A stretch of 64,000 nt of DNA, taken from assembly GCF_025996515.1 (NCBI RefSeq), contig NZ_BLRH01000009.1:744001-808000 (forward strand), read 5' to 3'. Shown piece after piece: positions 9,401 to 25,454 of this stretch. The translations under genes and the position numbers were made by a program. The DNA is from Rhizohabitans arisaemae (GTDB lineage Bacteria; Actinomycetota; Actinomycetes; Streptosporangiales; Streptosporangiaceae). Numbering within the stretch: the first letter of the stretch is position 1; every line of letters begins with the position of its first letter. The notes beneath the pieces were generated by a model, which did not search any database, was not told where the DNA came from, and saw only the letters and a list, made by a program, of their open reading frames with translations.

Positions 9401-11375
9401 GATGGACGCGCTGCTGGAGAGCTACGTCGGCCTGCTGACCGACCTGACGGCGGCCCCGGACGCCCCGGTGTCCGCCGCGTCGGCGCGGGGCGGCCGGGAC
9501 GACCTGCCGGCCTTCGACGACCCGCTCCCGGAGTGGGCGGGCCCCGGCGTGGTGGCGGGCTTCACCGCGGCGGCGACGGCGGAACCGGACCGGATCGCGG
9601 TGACCGGGCCGGGCGGCGACCTCACCTACCGCGAGCTGGACGCGCTGCGCCGCCGTACCGCGCGTGCCGTCACAGGCGCCGGGATCGCCCCCGGCGAGAC
9701 GGTGGCGATCCTGGCCCGCCGCGAGACGACGCTGCCCGCGCTGATGCTCGGGGTCCTCACGCCCGGCACCCACTGGGCCGTCCTCGACCCGGCGCACCCG
9801 CCCGCCCTGCTCGCCCGGCAGGCCGCGGCGGCACGGGCCCGCGCGCTGCTCGCCGTCCCGGGGGCCGAGGTCCCCGCCGAACTGGCCCACCTGCCCTCAC
9901 TCGACCTCCCCGGCTCCGCAGACGGGCCGGAGCCCGAACCGGCCGAGCGGGGCTACCTCTCCTTCACCTCGGGCACCACCGGCGACCCCAAGCCGGTCCG
10001 CACCTCCGAAGGCCCGCTCGCCCACTTCGTCGCCTGGTACGCCGAGACCTTCGAGATCACCTCCGTCGACCGGTTCGCGTTCCTGTCGGGACTCGCCCAC
10101 GACCCGGCGCTGCGCGACGTGTTCGTCCCGCTGCTGACCGGCGCCCGGCTGCACGTCCCCGACCAGGCTCTGGTCCGCGACCCCGGCCGGCTGGCGGCCT
10201 GGCTCCGCCAGGAGGCGATCACGGTGCTGCACCTGACGCCGCAGCTCGCCCGGCTGCTCACCGGGAAGGGGCAGACCGCCCCGCTCCCCGGCGTCCGGCT
10301 GGTGGCGATCGGCGGCGACCGGCTGACCGAGGCGGACGTCGCCCGGCTGCGGCGGCTGATGCCCGGGGCCCGGATCGTCGCGTTCTACGGGACCACCGAG
10401 ACCCCCCAGGCCCACGCCTGGCACGAGCCGGGCGCGGCGGCGGCCGAGAGCGGGGAGCCGATCCCGGCCGGGCGGGGTGTCGACGGGAGCCGCCTCGTCG
10501 TGGTGGGCGCGGGCGGCCGGCCCGCCGGCGTCGGAGAGCTCGGCGAGGTGGTCATCCACAGCCGCCACCTCGCCGACGGCTACCTCGACCCGGAGCTGAC
10601 GGGACTCCGGTTCGAGGGGGCGCCCGGCGGCGCCCGGATCTTCCGCACCGGCGACGTGGGCCGCTACCGGCCGGACGGCGCGGTGGTGCTCGCCGGGCGG
10701 GCCGACGACCAGATCAAGATCCGCGGGTTCCGGGTGGAACTGGGCGAGGTGGAGGCCGCCGTCGCCGCCCACCCCGGAGTCCGCACGGCCGCCGCGGCGG
10801 CGACGGCGACCGGGGAGTCGGCCGAGCGGGTGGTGATCGCGTACGCGGTGCCCTCCCGGCCCGGCCTGCTGAGCCGCCACATCCTGGACCACCTGCGGGC
10901 GACGCTCCCCGAGTACGCCGTACCGGCCGACGTCCTGCTGCTCCCCGCGCTCCCGCTCACCCCCAACGGCAAGGTCGATCGCGCCGCGCTGCCCCGTCCC
11001 ACGCTCCGACCGCCCGCCGACGCCGCCGAGGCGCCGACCGGCCGTACCGAGATCGCGGTCGCGGAGGCGTGGCGGGCGGTGCTGGGTCTGCCGCGGATCC
11101 GGCCGACCGACAACTTCTTCGAGATCGGCGGGCACTCGCTCGCGATCATCTCGGTGCAGTCCCGGCTCACCGAGTTTCTCGGCCGCGAAATACCCGTCGT
11201 GGACCTGTTCCGGCATCCCACGATCCGCACGCTCGCCGGATACCTCGACGGCGCAGCGAGCAGTCCCGGACTGGACCGGGCCGCACGACGGCTCGCGGTC
11301 CGCCGGGATCGGCTTAGGAAGACCGGCCCGCGGCAGGCGGAGCCCCGGTTGTCTCAGGAAGGGAATCATCCATGA
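6402..11375 (+). CDS. NRPS, A-T-C-A-T (loading plus one extension module)
   Basis: Nonribosomal peptide synthetase, 1657 aa, likely the starter of the assembly line because it begins directly with an adenylation domain. The ATG at 6402 (MTVIDVV...) is chosen because A-domain homology begins about 20 residues later; an in-frame ATG at 6207 has no ribosome site. A1 (about 20-515) has YTSGSTGRPKG and YGPTETT; my hand-read pocket is D-V-L-G-I-A-W-V-C, unassigned, with the I/A/V/C positions seen in Phe-type pockets. T1 carries GGHSL (about 545). C (about 600-1030) has intact HHIVFDG near 733. A2 (about 1050-1545) is divergent: FTSGTTGDPK, an HDPALRD core-4 motif and YGTTET. T2 has GGHSL (about 1574). 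No epimerase or TE. The stop overlaps the PKS start (ATGA). Confidence 0.93.
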   Translation: MTVIDVVPHAWTEGPSREAPDALLTDLVTAQAARTPDAPAIRQWDTVLSYRELIGTAAELARRLTDLGVGPETKVGLCARRTPWLTASALGIMLAGGAYVPLDPGHPRGRLDDVLDDAGIRIVVADRHGRELLHGTDRTLVDTPAAVGTATPGPGRALPGGAAYVLYTSGSTGRPKGVTVNHSSVAAFATASAAHHALDETCRSIAFSALGFDVSVLDMLTPLTCGGSVQLIPDDDRVDPARLQRFLEAHEVTWGFIPPALLPLLDPSRLTRLRDLITAGEPPGPEQVARWSAHCRFHNWYGPTETTVCVVGTELTGTWTRPLPIGRPLAGCQAYILDERMNPCPPGVPGELHIGGPQVARGYLGRPALTAERFVPDPFSDVPGARLYRTGDHVVWEPDGGIAFMGRLDRQVKIQGQRVEIGEVESVLRAHPGVLQCVVDGVGELIAYVAPGDAPDLAGLRDHAAQRLPRYMLPTGVVHLDSLPLNSSGKVDMAALRALGPVRDHATGRPGRVPVTPVQQAVAAIWARVLDTPDPSLDDDFLASGGHSLRAMRLVSAIRAELGRQVCVEDVYEGRTCGGLAHRVETAEEADESAPLGGNAPELSPGQRRLWFVERLAPESPAHNIAMAERIRGPLDAGALRSALGAVVARHEVLRWRISHPTGVPKVSVAPPGPVPLPLVDLTTLPSPDREDKLAEVLDGEAKDRFDLARGPLIRARLIRLAPDDHVFAVTVHHIVFDGWSQDVLYRDIAQAYSGGSAAPAGLAFADYVAWLRERDIRRSAEHLTWWRGHLAGAPTVLDLPRDAPRPPVQSFHGAVRHAAIGPELGGAVRGLAARLTATPYSVLLAGFAELLHRLTGRHDLIIGTPFADRRHVAFEQLIGMCLQILPLRISAAGEGSFAERVRACQEELTQAMAHCDVPLERIVDSLGVARDLSRTPVTQVMFNMYNFAEPRLNLPGCTAEPLPAGLPGSLFDLTLYVSEQAAGYVLQLVHNPALFTAERMDALLESYVGLLTDLTAAPDAPVSAASARGGRDDLPAFDDPLPEWAGPGVVAGFTAAATAEPDRIAVTGPGGDLTYRELDALRRRTARAVTGAGIAPGETVAILARRETTLPALMLGVLTPGTHWAVLDPAHPPALLARQAAAARARALLAVPGAEVPAELAHLPSLDLPGSADGPEPEPAERGYLSFTSGTTGDPKPVRTSEGPLAHFVAWYAETFEITSVDRFAFLSGLAHDPALRDVFVPLLTGARLHVPDQALVRDPGRLAAWLRQEAITVLHLTPQLARLLTGKGQTAPLPGVRLVAIGGDRLTEADVARLRRLMPGARIVAFYGTTETPQAHAWHEPGAAAAESGEPIPAGRGVDGSRLVVVGAGGRPAGVGELGEVVIHSRHLADGYLDPELTGLRFEGAPGGARIFRTGDVGRYRPDGAVVLAGRADDQIKIRGFRVELGEVEAAVAAHPGVRTAAAAATATGESAERVVIAYAVPSRPGLLSRHILDHLRATLPEYAVPADVLLLPALPLTPNGKVDRAALPRPTLRPPADAAEAPTGRTEIAVAEAWRAVLGLPRIRPTDNFFEIGGHSLAIISVQSRLTEFLGREIPVVDLFRHPTIRTLAGYLDGAASSPGLDRAARRLAVRRDRLRKTGPRQAEPRLSQEGNHP

Positions 11376-14300
11376 CCGACGACCCGACGGTGGAGCCGAT
11401 CGCGATCATCGGGCTGGCCTGCCGCGTCCCCGGGGCCGGGGATTCGCAGCAGTTCTGGCGCAACCTGGTGGACGGCGTCGAGTCCATCCGCTATTACACG
11501 CGTGAGGAGCAGCTCGCCAACGGGATCAAAGAGCACACGCTGGATGACCCGCACTTCGTCCCCGCGGCGATGCCCCTCGACGACACCGAGGACTTCGACG
11601 CCGCCTTCTTCGGGATGTCGATCCGCGAGGCCGAGGTGCGGGACCCGCAGCACCGCATCTTCCTGGAGCTCGCGCACACCTCGCTGGAGAACGCCGGCTA
11701 CGACCCGGCGCGCTACTCCGGGGAGATCGGCGTCTACGCCGGCATCGGCTCGCCCTCGTATCAGTGGATGAACATCCGCGGCAACCCGCAGGCGCACAAG
11801 TCGGCCGGCTGGCTCGCCGTCATGACCGGCAACCACGCCGACTACTGCGCCACCCTCGCCTCCTACAAGCTCGACCTGCGGGGACCCAGCTACACCCTGC
11901 ACACCGCCTGCTCGACCGGGCTGGTCACCGTGCACATCGCGGCGGAGGCGCTCCGCAACGGCGAATGCGACATGGCGCTGGCCGGCGCCGTCACCATCGA
12001 CCTGCCCCAGGGGCAGGGCTACATGTACGAGGACGAGGGCATCGTCTCCCCCGACGGGCACTGCCGGCCGTTCGACTCCAAGGCCGCGGGCACCATCTGG
12101 GGCAGCGGCGGCGGCGTGATCGTCATGAAGCGGCTCTCCGAGGCGATCGCCGACGGCGACCACATCCGCGCGGTCGTCCTCGGCAACGCGATCAACAACG
12201 ACGGGGCGAGCAAGGTCGGCTTCTCCGCGCCCAGCGTGGAGGGGCAGGCCGCGGTCATCGCCCAGGCGCTTGGGGTGGGCGGGGTGGACCCGCGCACCGT
12301 CACCTACGTGGAGGCGCACGGCACCGGCACCTCCCTCGGCGACCCGATCGAGGTGGCCGCGCTGTCCACCGTCTACCAGCAGTCCAGCAAGGACGTCGGC
12401 TGGTGCGGGATCGGCTCGGTCAAGAGCAACATCGGGCACCTCGGCCAGGCGGCGGGCATGCCCAGCGTCATCAAGGCCGTCCTGGCGCTGGAGAGCGGGC
12501 TGATCCCGCCCAGCCTGCACTACGAGTCGCCCAACCCGAAGATCGACTTCGGGACGAACCCGTTCCACGTCGTCTCCTCCCTCACCAAGTGGGACGCGAA
12601 CGGGTTCCCCCGCCGCGCCGGGGTGAGCTCGTTCGGCATCGGCGGCACCAACGCGCACGTCGTCCTGGAGCAGCCGCCCGAGCACGAGCCCCGGACCGGC
12701 GTCCGGCGCCCCGCGGAGCTCCTGCAGCTATCCGCCCGGACCGAGACCGCGCTCACCGCCTCCTGCGAGCGGCTCGCCGCCCACCTCGCCGAGCACGGCG
12801 ACACCGACCTGGGCGACGTGGCCTACACGCTCCGGGTCGGCCGCCGCCGGATGGGCCGCCGCGCCGCCGTGGTGGCCTCCGGACCGGCCGACGCCGCGAC
12901 CGCGCTCACCGCCCCCAAACGCGTGATCACCGGAACCGCCGGCCGCCGTACCCCGCAGGTCGCCCTGCTCTTCTCCGGCCAGGGGGCGCAGTACGCGGGC
13001 ATGGGCGCCGAGCTGTACCGGACCGAGCCGGTCTTCCGGGACGCGGTCGACGAGTGCGCCCGCATCCTGCTCGCCGAGCTCGGCGAGGACATCCGGCCGC
13101 TGCTGTTCGCCAAGGGCGACGAGGCCGCCGACGAACGGCTCCGCCAGACCTCGCTCACCCAGCCGGCGCTCTTCACGATCGAGTACGCGATGAGCCGGCT
13201 CTGGCGCGCGTACGGGCTGGAGCCCGCCGCCATGATCGGGCACAGCATCGGCGAGTACGTAGCCGCGACCGTGGCCGGGGTGTTCGACCCCGCCGACGCG
13301 CTCCGGCTGGTCGCCTCCCGGGGACGGCTCATCCAGAGCATGCCCGCCGGGTCGATGCTCGCGGTCCGGCTCGACGCCGACGAGGTCGCCGGGACCCTGC
13401 CCGACGGCCTGACCATCGCGACGATCAACGGGCCGGGGACCTGCGTGGTCGCCGGGCCCACCGAGCCGATCGAGGCGTACGCGGCGGCGCTCAAGGAGGC
13501 GGGCACCGGCTGCACCCTCCTGCGCACCTCGCACGCCTTCCACTCGGCGATGATGGACCCGATCCTGGCCGAGTTCCGGGAGCTGGTCTCCGACGTGCCC
13601 CGCTCCGCGCCGCGGGTGCCGTTCCTGTCCAACCTCACCGGCACCTGGATCACCGCGGAGGAGGCGACCGACCCCTCCTACTGGGCGCGGCACCTGCGGG
13701 AAGCCGTCAGATTCGGGGACTGCGTCGCCACGCTCGTCTCCGAAGGCGACTGGATCATGATCGAATGCGGTCCCGGCAAGCAGCTCGTCGGGCTCGCCCG
13801 TACGCAGCTGTCCCGGGAGGCCCAGCGTCCCCTGCCCTCGCTGGCCGGCCCCAGCGACGCCAAGTCCGACACCGAGACGCTGCTCACCGCCGTCGGCACC
13901 CTCTGGGTCAACGGCGTGGACCTGGACGGGTTCGGCGAGACCGGCCGGCGGGTGCCGCTGCCGACCTACCCCTGGGAGCGCAAGCGGGCGTGGATCGCCC
14001 CCACCCCCGGCAACGAGGCCGCCGAGGCCGAGGTCACCGGCCCGCTCGTCCTGGACGACTACTTCACCGTGCCGAGCTGGCGCCAGACCAAGCCCCTGCC
14101 GCCGCGCGCCCTCACCCTCACCCGGGCGCTGCTGTTCGGCGGCCCCGAGTCCACCGGGCTCCGCGACGCCCTGCGGGCCCGCGGCGCCGAGGTGATCGAG
14201 GTCCTGCCCGGCGAGCGGTTCGAACGGACCGCGGACGGCTACACGCTGCGCCCCGCCGAGCGGGACGACTACGAAGCCCTCGCCGAGGAGCTGACCGCCG

Positions 14301-16828
14301 CCGGCGGCGTACCCGCCGACGTGATCCACGCCTGGGCGCTCGACGGCCCGGCCGCGGGCGACGCCGACGGCACCTGGCGGGCCCAGGACCGCGGCTTCTT
14401 CAGCCTCCTCGCCCTCACCCAGGCGCTCGCCGCCACCCAGCCGACCGAGCAGGTCGTCCTCACCGTGCTGACCGCCGGCACCCAGGACGTCACCGGGCAC
14501 GACCTGGTCCGGCCCGAGCACGCCACCGTCGCCGGCATCGGCAAGGTCGTCCCGCTGGAGCTGCCCTGGCTGCGGGTCCGGCACGTCGACGTCGACCCGG
14601 CCGACGACCAGGGCGCCCGCACCGCCGGGGTGCTCGCCGAGTTCGGGGCCGAGCCCGGCTTCGACACCGTGACCCTGCGCGGCGGCAGGCGCTGGGAGCA
14701 GCACTACGAGCCGGTCACCGTGCCCGCCTCGGTCACCGAGGCCGGACCCGGTCCCCGCGACGGCGACGTCTACGTGATCACCGGCGGCCTCGGCGGCATC
14801 GGCATCACCCTCGCCGAGGACCTGGCGCGGCGGGCACGGGTCAAGCTGGTCCTGCTGTCCCGGGCCGGGCTGCCGCCCCGCGACCGCTGGGACGGGTACC
14901 CGCCGGGCGACCGGGCGAGCCGGGCCATCGCGGCCATCCGCCGGATGGAGGCGTCCGGGGCCGATGTCCTGGTCCTGGCCGCCGACGTGGTCGCCGCCGA
15001 GGACATGCGCCGGGTCCGCCGGGAGACCCTCGACCGCTTCGGCAAGGTCAACGGGATCGTGCACGCGGCCGGTGTGCCCGGCGGCGGAATGGCCGAGGTC
15101 AAGGAGCGGGACGCCGCCGAGGCCGTCATGGCGCCCAAGATCCTGGGCACCCTGGCGCTCCGCGCCGCCTTCGGCGAGGACGAGCTGGACACGGTCCTGC
15201 TCTGCTCCTCGGTGACCGCCGTGGCCGGCGGCTTCGGCCAGGTCGACTACTGCGCCGCCAACAACTTCCTCGACGCGCACGCCCGCGGCGCCCACGGCTG
15301 GCGCGCGCCGGTCGTCTCGGCGAACTGGGGCGGCTGGCTGGAGGTCGGCATGGCCGCCGAGGTCGCCGCCCCGGCCGCGTTCCGCGCCCTCCAGCGCGGC
15401 GAGCGGATCACCCCGGTGGACCACCCGGTCATCACCGCCCGATACGACGGCGAGGACGGCTCGGCCCCCTGGTGCGGCGGGACGCTCTCCACCGACACCC
15501 ACTGGGTCCTCGACGAGCACCGCCTCGCCGACGTGCCCGTCCTGCCCGGCACCGCGCACATCGAGATGGCGCACCGCTCGGCCCACGAGGTCCTGCCCGG
15601 CGAGGGCGTCGTGGAGCTGAAGGACGTGGTGTTCGTCGAACCCCTCTCGATCGGCGACGGAGTCGTGGCGGACATCCGCGTCCAGTTCAGCCCCGACACC
15701 GACGGGGCGGACTTCGAGGTCAAGAGCCTGGTCGGCGGAGTGTCGCGAACGCACGCCAGGGGCACCGCGTCGCGGGTTCGGCCCGAACCCGCGGCGCCGA
15801 GCCCCATCGACGCCATCAAGGCGCGCTGCGTGAAGGGGAACGAGGACTCCATCGACGGGCTGTCCAGCCTGATCACCCTCGGCCCGCACTGGGACAACCT
15901 GACCGGCTGGTACATGGGCCAGGGTGAGGGACTCGCCTGCCTGGAGGCCCTCGGCGTCATCGCCGCCGACCTCGACCGCTGGGACATCCACCCCGCCATC
16001 CTGGACATCGCCACCACGACCCTGGTCGGCACGAACGGGCACTACCTGCCGCTGGGCTACGGGCGGATCACCGTGCACCGGCGGCTGCCCGCCCGGGTCT
16101 GGAGCCACGTCCGGTTCGGCGACGCGAGCACGGAGGAGGTCATCCCCCTCGACGTCACCCTCCTCGACGACGACGGGGAACTCCTGGTCGAGATCAGCGA
16201 CTACGTGCTCCGCCGCATCGACGCGAGCGCGGTCGCCGAGACCGTCTCCGCGGGCGGGCGGCTCGGCGAGGCCGACGTCCCGGCGCCGGTCGAGCAGGCC
16301 GCCGCAGGCGCCGAGGCCAAGGCCGGCATCTCCCCCAAGGACGGCGCGGAGGCCTACCACCGGCTCCTCGCCGCCGGGCTCGGCTCCCAGGTCGTGATCA
16401 CGGCGCAGCGGCTCGCCGAGTACGTCGCCGGGGTCCGGGCGCTCACCCAGTCCAGCATCGAGACCGAGCTGGAGCCCACCGCCCTGTCCGACCAGTCCGC
16501 CCGGAGCTCCGCCGGCGACTACCTGGAGCCGCGGACCGAGCTGGAGAAGACGATCGCGCGCCTGTGGAAGGAGGTGCTCGGCGGGACCGAGATCGGGGTC
16601 GAGGACGACTTCTTCGAACTCGGCGGGAACTCCCTGATCGCGGTCCAGCTCATCGCGCTCATCCGCAAGGAGGTCGGGGTCCGGCTGCCGATGCGCAGCC
16701 TGTTCGAGGAGCCGACCGTCGCGGGGGTCGCCGCGCTCGTGGAGCAGTCCCGGGCCGAGTCCGGGCCGTCCCCCGAGCCGGACCCCGCCCCTTCGGGCGG
16801 ATCGACGATCCCCAAGCTCGCACGGTAG
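11372..16828 (+). CDS. Type I PKS module, KS-AT-KR-DH-ACP
   Basis: Single modular polyketide synthase, 1818 aa, starting in the ATGA overlap with the NRPS. KS (about 10-430) has all three catalytic residues: Cys180 in TACSTG, EAHGTG and the His of NIGH. AT (about 525-830) has GHSIGE with Ser625 and the HAFH motif typical of malonyl-CoA selection. KR follows (structural half about 920-1120, catalytic half with GGLGGIG near 1137 and SS-Y-N in CSSVTAVAGGFGQVDYCAAN). The DH comes after the KR: HRLADVPVLP near His1383 (Asp where HxxxGxxxxP has Gly) and HPAILD downstream. ACP carries GGNSL with Ser1754. The region before the ACP (GISPKDG...) resembles linkers of PKSs found in hybrid NRPS-PKS systems. 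Expected action: add one malonyl unit to the NRPS-bound chain, reduce and perhaps dehydrate it. Confidence 0.93.
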   Translation: MTDDPTVEPIAIIGLACRVPGAGDSQQFWRNLVDGVESIRYYTREEQLANGIKEHTLDDPHFVPAAMPLDDTEDFDAAFFGMSIREAEVRDPQHRIFLELAHTSLENAGYDPARYSGEIGVYAGIGSPSYQWMNIRGNPQAHKSAGWLAVMTGNHADYCATLASYKLDLRGPSYTLHTACSTGLVTVHIAAEALRNGECDMALAGAVTIDLPQGQGYMYEDEGIVSPDGHCRPFDSKAAGTIWGSGGGVIVMKRLSEAIADGDHIRAVVLGNAINNDGASKVGFSAPSVEGQAAVIAQALGVGGVDPRTVTYVEAHGTGTSLGDPIEVAALSTVYQQSSKDVGWCGIGSVKSNIGHLGQAAGMPSVIKAVLALESGLIPPSLHYESPNPKIDFGTNPFHVVSSLTKWDANGFPRRAGVSSFGIGGTNAHVVLEQPPEHEPRTGVRRPAELLQLSARTETALTASCERLAAHLAEHGDTDLGDVAYTLRVGRRRMGRRAAVVASGPADAATALTAPKRVITGTAGRRTPQVALLFSGQGAQYAGMGAELYRTEPVFRDAVDECARILLAELGEDIRPLLFAKGDEAADERLRQTSLTQPALFTIEYAMSRLWRAYGLEPAAMIGHSIGEYVAATVAGVFDPADALRLVASRGRLIQSMPAGSMLAVRLDADEVAGTLPDGLTIATINGPGTCVVAGPTEPIEAYAAALKEAGTGCTLLRTSHAFHSAMMDPILAEFRELVSDVPRSAPRVPFLSNLTGTWITAEEATDPSYWARHLREAVRFGDCVATLVSEGDWIMIECGPGKQLVGLARTQLSREAQRPLPSLAGPSDAKSDTETLLTAVGTLWVNGVDLDGFGETGRRVPLPTYPWERKRAWIAPTPGNEAAEAEVTGPLVLDDYFTVPSWRQTKPLPPRALTLTRALLFGGPESTGLRDALRARGAEVIEVLPGERFERTADGYTLRPAERDDYEALAEELTAAGGVPADVIHAWALDGPAAGDADGTWRAQDRGFFSLLALTQALAATQPTEQVVLTVLTAGTQDVTGHDLVRPEHATVAGIGKVVPLELPWLRVRHVDVDPADDQGARTAGVLAEFGAEPGFDTVTLRGGRRWEQHYEPVTVPASVTEAGPGPRDGDVYVITGGLGGIGITLAEDLARRARVKLVLLSRAGLPPRDRWDGYPPGDRASRAIAAIRRMEASGADVLVLAADVVAAEDMRRVRRETLDRFGKVNGIVHAAGVPGGGMAEVKERDAAEAVMAPKILGTLALRAAFGEDELDTVLLCSSVTAVAGGFGQVDYCAANNFLDAHARGAHGWRAPVVSANWGGWLEVGMAAEVAAPAAFRALQRGERITPVDHPVITARYDGEDGSAPWCGGTLSTDTHWVLDEHRLADVPVLPGTAHIEMAHRSAHEVLPGEGVVELKDVVFVEPLSIGDGVVADIRVQFSPDTDGADFEVKSLVGGVSRTHARGTASRVRPEPAAPSPIDAIKARCVKGNEDSIDGLSSLITLGPHWDNLTGWYMGQGEGLACLEALGVIAADLDRWDIHPAILDIATTTLVGTNGHYLPLGYGRITVHRRLPARVWSHVRFGDASTEEVIPLDVTLLDDDGELLVEISDYVLRRIDASAVAETVSAGGRLGEADVPAPVEQAAAGAEAKAGISPKDGAEAYHRLLAAGLGSQVVITAQRLAEYVAGVRALTQSSIETELEPTALSDQSARSSAGDYLEPRTELEKTIARLWKEVLGGTEIGVEDDFFELGGNSLIAVQLIALIRKEVGVRLPMRSLFEEPTVAGVAALVEQSRAESGPSPEPDPAPSGGSTIPKLAR

Positions 16829-16856
16829 CCGCCGACCGGAACGAAAGGGCTCAGCC

Positions 16857-17033
16857 ATGTACAAGGTCGTTCTCAACGACGAGGAGCAGTACTCGATCTG
16901 GTCCGCCGAACAGCCGGGCCCGGCCGGTTGGCGGGACGAGGGCTTCTCGGGGAGCAAGCAGGAGTGTCTGGACCACATCGAGACCGTGTGGACGGACATG
17001 CGGCCCCGCAGCCTCCGTGAGGCGATGAGGTAG
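16857..17033 (+). CDS. MbtH-like protein
   Basis: 58-aa partner of NRPS adenylation domains, which it stabilises or activates. The translation (MYKVVLNDEEQYSIW...) shows the family hallmarks: NDEEQYSIW, a P-x-GW segment (QPGPAGW), the SGSKQECLDHI segment and WTDMRPRSLRE at the end. Length is slightly below the usual 60-75 aa. It sits 28 nt after the PKS and 94 nt before the next NRPS, preceded by GAAAGGG. Location suggests it serves the A domains of this cluster, most likely the downstream Asp and Ser domains. Confidence 0.95.
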   Translation: MYKVVLNDEEQYSIWSAEQPGPAGWRDEGFSGSKQECLDHIETVWTDMRPRSLREAMR

Positions 17034-17127
17034 CGGAGGGCGTGACCGAGTCGCCGGACGGCCACCTGGCCGTGGCCGTCCGGCGTCGACCGACCAAGCA
17101 CCACAGCGCGGGAGAAACGGATAGTCG

Positions 17128-24189
<7,062 letters not shown>

Positions 24190-25454
24190 GAAGGCCAAGC
24201 CAGCCAGCATCTGGCGGAACAAGGACTTCGTCAGGCTCTGGGCCGGCTACACCACCTCGGCCTTCGGCGGCCAGGTCACGGTGGTGGCGTTCCCGCTGGT
24301 CGCCGTGGTCCTGCTGGGGGCGGGCGAGGCCGAGGTGGGCATCCTCGGCTTCGTCGGGAAGGCGCCGCTCCTACTGTTCCTGTTCGCCGGTTACTGGGCG
24401 GACCGGTTCCGCAAGCGGCCCACGATGATCGCCACCGACCTGGCGCGGTCGGTCCTGCTGCTGGTCATCCCGCTGCTCTACCTCGCCGACGTGCTCTCGC
24501 TGTTCTGGCTCGGCGTGATCTCGTTCCTGCTGGTGACCTGTTTCGTCTTCTTCGAGATAGCCAACCTGTCGCACTTCCCGTTCCTGGTGGGACGGGAGCA
24601 CATCGGCCCCGGCAACGGCCACCTCCAGCTCAGCTCCTCGATCACCCAGGTGGTCGGGCGGTCCTTCGGCGGCTTCCTGGTCGGGGTCTTCTCGGCGGCG
24701 CTGGTCCTCATCGTCAACGTGGTCACCTACGTGCTGTCGGCCATCGCCATCGCCATGATCCGCAAGCCGGAACCGGTGCCCCAGCACGAGGGCGGTAAGC
24801 CGCCCAAGGTGCTGCCCTCGATCGCCGAGGGGCTGAAGTGGGCGCTGCGCCACCCGCTGGTCCGGCCCACCCTGATCGCGAGCCTGTTCTACATGTTCTT
24901 CTACAGCGGCATCGAGGCGCTGCTCGCGCTGTGGCTGATCAAGGAACTCGCGCTCCCGGTCTACTGGTTCGGGATCATCATGGCCATCGGCGGACCCGGC
25001 GCGATCCTGGGCGCCCTGATCTCGGTGCCGATCCTGAAGCGGCTCGGCGCGGGGCCCGGCCTGTTCTGGGCGAGTGTGGTCGGCAACCTCTCGCTGTTCC
25101 TCGTCGCGCTGGCGACCGGGCCCACCTGGCTGAAGGTCACCATGGTCGGCGCGACGATCTTCCTGCTCTCGCTGAGCGGCCAGGTCTCCATGGTCAACGC
25201 CAACACCCTGCGGATGACCGTCACCCCGCTCCGCCTGCAGGGCCGGGTCATGGCCAGCCAGCGGGCGATGGCCTTCGCCGCCGCGCCGGTCGGCGCCCTG
25301 CTCGCCGGTCTGATCGCCGCGATCCCCTCCATCGGGATGCGCCCGGTGATGATCGTCTGCGCGGCCGGGACCATCATTCCGCTGATCATCTTCTGGTTCT
25401 CGCCGCTGCCGCGCACCAAGGAGCTGGTCGCCCCCGACGAGGAGGAGCCGAGCC

